Assembly (NCBI GenBank): GCA_963578625.1
Contig: CAUZEO010000203.1
Coordinates: forward strand, 1 to 9,675
Direction: 5' to 3'
DNA: 9,675 bases
Source of the DNA: CAUZEO01 sp963578625
GTDB lineage: Bacteria > Verrucomicrobiota > Kiritimatiellia > SLOV01
Each line of letters starts with the position of its first letter. Position 1 is the stretch's first letter. The position numbers were made by a program, and so were the translations under genes. The notes beneath the pieces are model-generated. The model did no database searches. It was not told the DNA's origin and worked only from the letters and a program-made list of their open reading frames with translations. Positions 1 through 5,201 of this stretch are shown here, piece after piece.

Positions 1-796
1 CGGTACGGAACTTGGGGTGCCATTCCAGGGTCCACAATTCCTTCAGCCCGACCCGCCGCGCGCTGCCGTCACAGAAGAGCATGTTGATGGCCCGGTCATG
101 GCGGTCCAGGACATATAATTTCAAGTTTTGCCCCCATCCGCCGGGTTCAATATGGTCGAATGCCGGCGGCGGCGAATCGCCGTGCAGCGGCAGGGGCCCC
201 AGCCAGGCGCCGTCTCCCAGCATGGGCACCTCCTCGGCCCGTTCCACCAGAAATCTAGATTGCCATGCGTTCTTGTCGGGATCGGCACCGTAATACCAAC
301 CCCCGCCCTTTGGACTCGCGACCCACCCGTTTTTTCCGTAGCTGGACATGTAGTTCGCCAGCGGACCGAATCCGCCGGTAAGCGTGTTCCATGCATGGAA
401 GGTCGAGCCGCGACGCGGCGGCCCGGGATACGGAAAACCGGGAGGACGAATCGTCGGCGCCCGCGGACAGAGTAACACCCGATTTTCTTCGTAATAGTTG
501 CGCAGCGTGTGCGGCCAATACCCATCGAGCCCGTTGAAATCCGCGGGTTCAAATTCTCCGTCGCGGTCCGAATGGTACACACTGAAGAAGAGACCCCACT
601 GATGGAGGTTGGACTTGCAGTACGCGTCGTACGCCCGATTTTGGGCGCCCTTGAGCGCCGGGAGCAGGAGGCTGGCCAGGATCGCGATGATGGCGATTAC
701 AACCAGCAGTTCGATCAGGGTAAACCCTGCTCGCGGCCGCAGTCGCCTCCTGACCCGTTCAATGATTCCGGTCCCAACAGTATCAGATCGTTGCAT
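1..796 (-). CDS. Prepilin-type N-terminal methylation / DUF1559-like (H-X9-DG) protein, C-terminus cut by window edge
   Basis: About 265 codons read without a stop from ATG at 796 to the left edge, so the end lies outside the window. Residues 23-30 read AGFTLIEL, the class III (type IV pilin/type II secretion) signal; prepilin peptidase would cut after Gly24 and methylate Phe25, and Glu29 is the conserved Glu5 of the mature pilin. A hydrophobic helix follows to about residue 48. Near the other end His233 and Asp243-Gly244 form the H-X9-DG motif (RHDRAINMLFCDG), followed by VGLKELWTLEWHPKF, a tail I associate with planctomycete and related pseudopilins. The family is exported and membrane-anchored; its exact role is unknown and members occur in many copies per genome. 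The visible length is close to the family's usual size, so few residues are probably missing. No clear Shine-Dalgarno precedes the ATG; an in-frame TTG at 814 is a weaker alternative. Confidence 0.88.
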   Translation of the reverse strand, partial: MQRSDTVGTGIIERVRRRLRPRAGFTLIELLVVIAIIAILASLLLPALKGAQNRAYDAYCKSNLHQWGLFFSVYHSDRDGEFEPADFNGLDGYWPHTLRNYYEENRVLLCPRAPTIRPPGFPYPGPPRRGSTFHAWNTLTGGFGPLANYMSSYGKNGWVASPKGGGWYYGADPDKNAWQSRFLVERAEEVPMLGDGAWLGPLPLHGDSPPPAFDHIEPGGWGQNLKLYVLDRHDRAINMLFCDGSARRVGLKELWTLEWHPKFRT

Positions 797-1084
797 AACA
801 GTGCCAATATTCAATATAACTCTACGCTGATTCTCAAAGCAACAATAAAGCAACCCGGGCTCAATACCGAATCTCTTTGCGGGTTGATGTTGATGAGGTG
901 AACTTTATCTTCCAAAAAAAACAGAAATTACAGCTGACTTTTGAGATCCTTATGGTAATCTTAAATTCAAGAATAGGGAATGTTTGCTCAGGCAACATCA
1001 TCAGGATGTCACGAGGACATCGCCAGGGGCCGGATTCGCATTGATTGTTTAGGATCAGCCGTTCTTCGGAGGCGGCTTAACGAA
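797..1084. other. Intergenic region between divergent genes, no gene seen
   Basis: This stretch separates the minus-strand prepilin gene from the plus-strand genes and is AT-richer than its flanks around 800-980. No frame gives a convincing protein: the open frame at 980-1297 looks random and is the wrong frame for the secreted fragment that starts at 1098. It should hold the promoter of the prepilin gene. A loose match on the minus strand (TTGCTT at 842-837, 18 bases, TATATT at 818-813) would start transcription only about 10 bases before the ATG, so I do not call it. I see no riboswitch or strong hairpin. Confidence 0.5.
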
Positions 1085-1090
1085 AGAGGA
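1085..1090 (+). promoter_or_regulatory. Shine-Dalgarno-like AGAGGA ahead of a non-ATG codon
   Basis: AGAGGA lies 7 bases before the ATC at 1098-1100. That codon opens a typical signal peptide (x-RRLALILSSLFIAGA). The spacing is ideal for ATC and poor for the next TTG at 1113, so the site points to 1098 as the original start. Confidence 0.5.
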
Positions 1091-1097
1091 AAATCCC

Positions 1098-1445
1098 ATC
1101 AGACGACTAGCGTTGATCCTTTCCAGCTTGTTCATTGCGGGGGCGATATCTGCACCCGCCCAACCGCGACTGCAGATCCAAGCCCATACGAGCTCCGGGG
1201 AACATTTCAGCCGTCCCGCTACGCAGACATACGACGACTCCGGCATGTCCGGGGATTCCGGGCCGGCGGACGCGGCGAACGATACGCACAGCAATAATTA
1301 CAACGAAATGACGATTCTGAAAGGCGCCACCAGTGCTGAGGATGGTTTCGATCCTCCTCCGCATTACGTCGAATACGACCTGGGCCAAAGCCATGTCCTG
1401 ACAGACCTGCGCCCGGATGACTATAAAAAATGGAGTATATTATGA
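1098..1445 (+). pseudogene. Truncated secreted discoidin-like protein, start codon altered to ATC
   Basis: The frame encodes a signal peptide (basic RR, hydrophobic core LALILSSLFIAGAIS, cleavage near APA-Q) and then about 90 residues including a stretch HYVEYDLGQSHVLTDLR. That stretch resembles the first strands of F5/8-type C (discoidin-like) domains in secreted PVC-group proteins. After it the frame becomes DDYKKWSIL and stops, so most of the domain is missing. The best-placed initiation codon, 7 bases after AGAGGA, is ATC and not ATG; the next possible start, TTG at 1113, would leave the signal peptide without its arginines. The stop overlaps the ATG of the following gene (ATGA at 1442-1445), which may be chance where the truncation joined the next gene's leader, somewhere near 1410-1430. 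I infer a dead or dying copy of a secreted surface protein; use of a rare ATC start is the alternative. Confidence 0.6.
1432..1435 (+). promoter_or_regulatory. Ribosome binding site GGAG for the repeat protein
   Basis: GGAG sits 6 bases before ATG 1442 and 9 before ATG 1445. It overlaps the upstream in-frame ATG at 1430, which it therefore cannot serve, and so fixes the start at 1442 (or 1445). Confidence 0.6.
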
Positions 1446-3919
1446 TGAGAGTATCATTTCTGTCTGTGAGTTGTGTTGCGTTTGTGGGTGTGGCCCTTTC
1501 GGCCAACGCCGCTTTTTTGCCCGCTGAATCGCGCGGATTCATCGGCGATACGGGATCGGGATGGGACACGACCAGTGCGGTCGCTATCTCGGCCAGTGAT
1601 GCGAGAGACAATCCTGGCTCCTGGAAAGGGTCGGCTATTTTTGCCATCAACGGAAACGGTGTAGTGGGCGGAGGCACTCTCCCGGAACATGAAGGGGTAG
1701 ACGGTGATCATTGGGGCTGCCCTCCTTGCGACTACTCGTCTGTAAACGACGGGAAAGCGGCTTGGTGGAATGACAACCACACTGGGGACTTTGATGATGA
1801 CACCCAATGGGTGTCTGTCACGCCGGCTAATTGGGGGTTAAATCTCCATGCTGCCGCAGCGACGGATGCTAAGGTGACGCTGCTGTTTTCGTTTGACCAG
1901 GCCTATGCGCTTAACGAGTTGCACATTTACAACGGAGGGGGAAGTTTCCCGCCGTACAACAACACTGGAATAAACGGAGGCGAGATTCTGGTCAGCACGG
2001 TCAACAGTGACAACCGGGCCGATTGGAATAGCGTAGCGTGGAATACCAGTGACGGAGCCATTCAGATGACTCCTGCTGTAATTGATGGTGTGACGAACGA
2101 TCCGAGCAGTGTGGATGAGTTTGTGGATCTGGAAGGCATCGAGGGACAATATGTGTTGCTCTCGGTGACGAGCAACCACGGTTCGACATGGGGAATTGGC
2201 GCGGGCGAGTTCCGATTCTTCACAGATTCCGATCTGCCGCCGGAGCCTCCTTCGAACACGGAAGCCTGCTGTTTCACCGACGGGAGTTGTGTGAACATGA
2301 TCGACACGGACTGCGTGACGGCAGTCGGCGTCCCGCAGGGAACAAACACCAAATGCTTTTTGACCATCTGTCCCCAGCCTCCCGAAGGGTGCTGCTTCGG
2401 GAACGGAACGTGCGACGACATCGATCCCAGCGACTGTGTGCTGATGGGCGGTACCCCGCAGGGATCGGGGATCCTTTGTGCCGGGGCAAACTGCGAGGTC
2501 CCCACCGCCTGCTGCCTGCCGGAGGGCGGTTGCGAGAATCTTCTTGTGGCCGATTGCGCTGCTGCCGGCGGAATCGCACAGGGGTTCTTCACCGACTGCG
2601 GCAACACGACGTGCCCGCAGCTGGAAGCCTGCTGCTTCAGCGATGAAACCTGCAGCGACATCCTCAACACGGCTTGCGACGCGCAGGGCGGCTCCAGCGA
2701 AGGACCGGGATCAACCTGTGCAACCGCGTCCTGTACGCCGGCCACCCCAGAGGCGGCCGACAATGTCATGGTCATCGGAATCGAGGACATAGAGGGTCGT
2801 GTCTACACCCTCGATCGAGCGACCAGCCTGAACCCGGACTGGGCCGGCGTGCCCGGATATATCGTGGGTGACGGCGGCTCCGCGGAACTGGTCGGAGCCC
2901 GGGATGATCCCCACGCCTACTATCGCTACAACAGCGATGCTTCTATTCCCGCTGAGTCGCGCGGATTCATCGGCGATACGGGATCGGGATGGGACACGAC
3001 CAGTGCGGTCAGTATCTCGGCCAGTGATGCGAGAGACAATCCTGGCTCCTGGAAAGGGTCGGCTATTTTTGCCATCAACGGAAACGGTGTAGTGGGCGGA
3101 GGCACTCTCCCGGGACATGAAGGGGTAGACGGTGATCATTGGGGCTGCCCTCCTTGCGACTACTCGTCTGTAAACGACGGGAAAGCGGCTTGGTGGAATG
3201 ACAACCACACTGGGGACTTTGATGATGACACCCAATGGGTGTCTGTCACGCCGGCTAATTGGGGGTTAAATCTCCATGCTGCCGCAGCGACGGATGCTAA
3301 GGTGACGCTGCTGTTTTCGTTTGACCAGACCTATCCGCTTGGCGAGATGCACATTTACAACGCAGGGGGAAGTTTCCCGCCGTACAACAACATTGGAATA
3401 AACGGAGGCGAGATTCTGGTCAGCACGGTCAACAGTGACAACCGGGCCGATTGGAATAGCGTAGCGTGGAATACCAGTGACGGAGCCATTCAGATGACTC
3501 CTGATGTAATTGATGGTGTGACGAACGATCCGAGCAGTGTGGATGAGGTTGTGGATCTGGAAGGCATCGAGGGACAATATGTGTTGCTCTCGGTGACGAG
3601 CAACCACGGTTCGACATGGGGAATTGGCGCGGGCGAGTTCCGCTTTTTCGAGGGCCAGGCTCCCGCGACCACGCTCTCCGCCATTCAGACAGTCTCTATG
3701 GGTAACCCGACCGGCATGGCCTTCAACAGCGTTTCGGGAACCCTCTACGAACTCGAACGGGCACTGAAAATGTTCGGCGCGGGCCAGCCCAACGTGAATG
3801 ACGCCACGTTCGAAGGGACCGGGGCGTTCGTCACCGGAGACGGCGACATGCAGTCCCTGTACGATCCGGACGGCTGGGACTCCGATACCTACTGGTACCG
3901 GGTGGTTCCGAAGTTGTGA
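1442..3919 (+). CDS. Large secreted protein: two near-identical discoidin-like units, four cysteine-rich repeats, two closing modules
   Basis: The product has 825 residues from ATG 1442. Residues 1-23 form a signal peptide ending ALSANA. Residues 27-260 are an F5/8 C/discoidin-like beta-sandwich unit (FSFDQAYALNELHIYN; EGQYVLLSVTSNHGS; GAGEFRFF). Residues 275-433 hold four repeats of about 38-40 residues starting ACC/GCC with six to seven cysteines each, a type common in secreted planctomycete proteins. Residues 434-502 are a small beta module (IEGRVYTLDRATSLNPDW...YYRYN). Residues 503-736 repeat the first unit with ten substitutions. Residues 737-825 end in a module like the earlier one (VSGTLYELERAL...YWYRVVPKL). 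Such domains usually bind carbohydrate or other surface ligands, so an exported adhesion or matrix role is an inference. No enzyme motif is visible. The longer start at 1430 lacks a usable ribosome site and would add MEYI. I do not recognise a named family for the whole protein. Confidence 0.85.
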   Translation: MMRVSFLSVSCVAFVGVALSANAAFLPAESRGFIGDTGSGWDTTSAVAISASDARDNPGSWKGSAIFAINGNGVVGGGTLPEHEGVDGDHWGCPPCDYSSVNDGKAAWWNDNHTGDFDDDTQWVSVTPANWGLNLHAAAATDAKVTLLFSFDQAYALNELHIYNGGGSFPPYNNTGINGGEILVSTVNSDNRADWNSVAWNTSDGAIQMTPAVIDGVTNDPSSVDEFVDLEGIEGQYVLLSVTSNHGSTWGIGAGEFRFFTDSDLPPEPPSNTEACCFTDGSCVNMIDTDCVTAVGVPQGTNTKCFLTICPQPPEGCCFGNGTCDDIDPSDCVLMGGTPQGSGILCAGANCEVPTACCLPEGGCENLLVADCAAAGGIAQGFFTDCGNTTCPQLEACCFSDETCSDILNTACDAQGGSSEGPGSTCATASCTPATPEAADNVMVIGIEDIEGRVYTLDRATSLNPDWAGVPGYIVGDGGSAELVGARDDPHAYYRYNSDASIPAESRGFIGDTGSGWDTTSAVSISASDARDNPGSWKGSAIFAINGNGVVGGGTLPGHEGVDGDHWGCPPCDYSSVNDGKAAWWNDNHTGDFDDDTQWVSVTPANWGLNLHAAAATDAKVTLLFSFDQTYPLGEMHIYNAGGSFPPYNNIGINGGEILVSTVNSDNRADWNSVAWNTSDGAIQMTPDVIDGVTNDPSSVDEVVDLEGIEGQYVLLSVTSNHGSTWGIGAGEFRFFEGQAPATTLSAIQTVSMGNPTGMAFNSVSGTLYELERALKMFGAGQPNVNDATFEGTGAFVTGDGDMQSLYDPDGWDSDTYWYRVVPKL
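1520..2221 (+). repeat. Direct repeat copy 1 (702 bp, discoidin-like unit)
   Basis: This copy begins just after the predicted signal peptidase site and ends at the codons for FRFF. Aligned by eye with 2948-3649 at an offset of 1428 bases, it has no gaps and about 15 base differences, roughly 98% identity. Ten codons change the amino acid. One interior codon (GAA/GAG) is silent, and two more silent changes sit at the extreme 3' edge. Confidence 0.95.
2264..2740 (+). repeat. Four tandem cysteine-rich 'ACC' repeats (protein-level)
   Basis: Four units start at ACCFTDGSC, GCCFGNGTC, ACCLPEGGC and ACCFSDETC. Each goes on with an acidic/aliphatic stretch, a DC or AC, a glycine-rich turn (GxxQG or SSEG), and a final C-x(3-4)-C near TICPQ, ANCEV, TTCPQ and ASCTP. 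The pattern is conserved in protein but not in DNA, so these repeats are much older than the flanking 702-bp duplication. Their cysteines are probably disulphide-bonded outside the cytoplasm. The function of this repeat type is unknown to me. Confidence 0.8.
2948..3649 (+). repeat. Direct repeat copy 2 (702 bp, discoidin-like unit)
   Basis: This is the second copy of the unit at 1520-2221, in the same reading frame. It is joined upstream to the module ending YYRYNSDAS and downstream to the final C-terminal module. Six of its ten amino-acid differences fall in a 22-residue stretch (residues 154-175 in copy-1 numbering): A/T, A/P, N/G, L/M, G/A and T/I. Confidence 0.95.
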
Positions 3920-4033
3920 GTGAGAACGGACGGTAACAACCTGGCCGGAGTTCAAGGAGCATTGGGCCGGCGTGCTCACGAAGAGGAGTTTGTTGAGTAC
4001 CAGCAGCGGGTGGCGCATCGGGGATCGGGCTGA
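3920..4033 (+). pseudogene. Possible remnant of an AAA/RecF-like ATPase (very short)
   Basis: Directly after, and in frame with, the stop of the repeat protein there are 37 codons starting GTG and containing RTDGNNLAGVQGALGRRA followed by EEEFVEYQQRV. This resembles the 'DGxNLAxVLxxL...EEF' region of predicted RecF/SMC-type AAA ATPases found widely in bacteria. No Walker motif is present here and nothing before or after belongs to such a protein, so if real it is only a scrap. Chance similarity is quite possible. Confidence 0.25.
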
Positions 4034-4502
4034 TCAGAACGTCACGTCCCCGAAGTGCGGTCAACCCGACAATGACAGACGTTTGCATGATCCTTCCCCG
4101 ATGAATCGGAGCATGCGCCTTGCAGCCCGATGAGCCAAACGGATCTGACGTTTACGCATCGCACCTGTCCCCCATCGAAATCAATGAAGAGGGGGGACAA
4201 AGAAGAGCAACAGCAATCAGCCTTCGAGCGACCGGGTACGCTTCGCGAAGTTTCGGCGTCTTTCGAAGCGGACCGGACGGTGCGGATTGCCGGACGGGGA
4301 CAACGACGCCGAACTTGACTCACCCGGTCCTGCTTATCAGGCTTCAGCTATGAAAACGCCCCTTCACACCGGTTCCAGCGGCGCGTGTCCGTGCCGCTTG
4401 AAAAGCGATTTCTTGTCAGACTGGGGCACTAATCTGAATTCACTTCGAAACCTCGCAGGTGTCTGACCAGACATCATGACCAAGTTGTAAACCCATGGAA
4501 AA
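4034..4502. other. Gene-poor stretch with inverted repeats
   Basis: No convincing gene is seen on either strand. The open frames here (for example plus 4130-4318) lack ribosome sites and recognisable protein character. The stretch contains an inverted repeat with GGGGGACA arms at 4166-4199, a palindrome CTTCGCGAAG at 4241-4250, an inverted pair CGCTTCG (4239-4245) / CGAAGCG (4264-4270), and a direct pair CCGGACGG (4273-4280 and 4290-4297). On the minus strand a 32-codon cationic frame (4159-4061) is described in the findings. Confidence 0.5.
4166..4199. repeat. Inverted repeat TGTCCCCC / GGGGGACA, REP-like hairpin candidate
   Basis: Perfect 8-base arms (4166-4173 and 4192-4199) flank an 18-base loop. 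From memory, GGGGACAGG-type motifs recur around REP-associated tyrosine transposases in planctomycete-like genomes. No transposase gene is present here, so this would be a solitary remnant. The sequence shows only the palindrome; the REP link is inference. It could also act as a transcription terminator or attenuator, but no T-run follows on either strand. Confidence 0.4.
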
Positions 4503-4790
4503 ATGAAACAACGATTCGAGCCACGCAGAATCCTTCGGTGCACGGTCTTGGCGTGTCTGTGCCTTGCGGGATTTATTCTTTCAACGTCCACCCAAGCCCG
4601 GGAGAAAAACAAGGACGGGAAACTCTCCTGGTATGGGGATTTGCGAACTCGATATGAAGTGGATTACGATTCGGTGAAAGCTGACGGCGCTACTGAACGG
4701 GATGACCGCCATCGGGGCTGCATTCGCGCGCGCGTCGGGCTAAACGACCAAGCCAACGAGTCCCTGAAGTTTGGAGCCCTGCTTCGATGA
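4503..4790 (+). pseudogene. Truncated outer-membrane porin (Porin_5-like), N-terminal 95 residues only
   Basis: ATG at 4503 opens a signal peptide (basic KQRFEPRRILR, hydrophobic core with LACLCLAGFILS, cleavage near TQA). The mature start follows: LSWYGDLRTRYEVDYDSV, then a charged turn and GCIRARVGLNDQANESLKFG. This alternation matches the first strands of putative porins that open with a 'YGDxRxRYE' strand and continue 'RxRxRVGL...NxxLxFGxRL'. Such proteins normally exceed 350 residues; here a TGA ends the frame at residue 95, and the next 300 bases in all frames do not continue the barrel. A 3' deletion or replacement is therefore more likely than a simple frameshift. The Shine-Dalgarno is weak (GGA 3 bases before the ATG). 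A product this short could not form a barrel. Confidence 0.6.
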
Positions 4791-5145
4791 CCCCTTTCCA
4801 AACTACGACACGGAGCCCGTGATGGCCTACGCGAACGACCCCGACTTCGCGGCGTGAGACGTGTACCCGCAACAGGCCCCGGACAGGGGCGAATTGCCAC
4901 CATCCCCCTCGTCATGGCCCGATCTGGCCACACGATCGCCTCGGCCGCCCGAATACTGACCCAGGGCCGGGTTTTCCACGCTCTCCACCGGCAAGAGGTA
5001 TCTTCAGGCCAGTCTCAGGCGAGTTGCCGAGAAAGGAAATTCTTATCAACTTGACATCAATAAGAACCTATGGCCCAACTGCTTTCTCGAGGAACTCTTT
5101 CCGGCCCAAACCCGCATAGTGGCCTATCATGTGTATACGATATAG
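4768..5145 (+). pseudogene. Unrecognised broken coding frame with two in-frame TGA codons
   Basis: One frame stays open from 4768 to the TAG at 5143-5145 apart from TGA at 4855-4857 and 4957-4959. The three pieces read like protein: FDDPFPNYDTEPVMAYANDP; DVYPQQAPDRGELP with PSSWPDLATRSPRPPEY; and TLSTGKRYLQASLRRVAEKG, then SYQLDINKNLWPNCFLEE and a hydrophobic end (TRIVAYHVYT). Having the same frame before and after each TGA argues for point nonsense mutations, possibly TGG to TGA, in a former gene. No start codon or ribosome site is evident, and the 5' end runs into the porin fragment, so its beginning is lost. I do not recognise the family. The genuine genes here use TGG freely and end in TGA or TAG, so readthrough of TGA as tryptophan is unlikely. 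Confidence 0.4.
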
Positions 5146-5186
5146 GGTCAACGTTGAGGCAAGAAAAAATTAAATCATCTATCATT

Positions 5187-5192
5187 GGGGAG
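5187..5192 (+). promoter_or_regulatory. Ribosome binding site GGGGAG setting the protease start
   Basis: GGGGAG lies 9 bases (a T-rich spacer) before ATG 5202. This favours 5202 over the in-frame ATG at 5070, which has no such site and would put 44 extra residues before an otherwise normal signal peptide. The AT-rich leader at 5140-5200 probably holds the promoter, but I could not pick a convincing -35/-10 pair. Confidence 0.6.
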
Positions 5193-5201
5193 TTTTTTTC
5201 T

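Noticed and set aside
121..582. Minus-strand frames at 121-582 and 255-518, and plus frames at 12-475
   Set aside because: All overlap the prepilin gene, whose own frame shows the pilin signal and the H-X9-DG motif.
813..842. Minus-strand promoter TTGCTT-18-TATATT for the prepilin gene
   Set aside because: Poor -35 and a predicted start only about 10 bases from the ATG; plausible but too weak to call.
980..1297. Plus-strand open frame 980-1297
   Set aside because: Out of frame with the secreted fragment, no ribosome site, low-complexity random-looking translation.
1430..1441. Start of the repeat protein at ATG 1430
   Set aside because: The GGAG ribosome site overlaps this codon, and the four extra residues (MEYI) add nothing to the signal peptide; 1442 has ideal spacing.
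2264..2740. CRISPR or DNA satellite array
   Set aside because: The periodicity is at protein level only; DNA identity between units is low and there are no spacers.
2062..2790. Long minus-strand open frame opposite the cysteine repeats, and similar antisense frames over the protease (5208-5786, 6561-7169) and HEAT gene (8485-9042)
   Set aside because: Shadows of strongly coding plus-strand genes in GC-rich DNA; no ribosome sites or recognisable domains.
1520..3649. Diversity-generating retroelement template/variable repeat pair
   Set aside because: The differences are not adenine-specific, the repeat is far too long, and no reverse transcriptase is present in the window.
4130..4318. Plus-strand 62-codon frame 4130-4318
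   Set aside because: No ribosome site and no recognisable features; it reads through the inverted repeats.
4768..5145. Alternative genetic code (TGA as tryptophan)
   Set aside because: TGA closes the repeat-protein and HEAT genes, and tryptophan is coded by many TGG codons in all intact genes.
5070..5201. Protease start at ATG 5070
   Set aside because: No ribosome site; the extra 44 residues precede an intact signal peptide and overlap the broken unknown frame. GGGGAG points to 5202.
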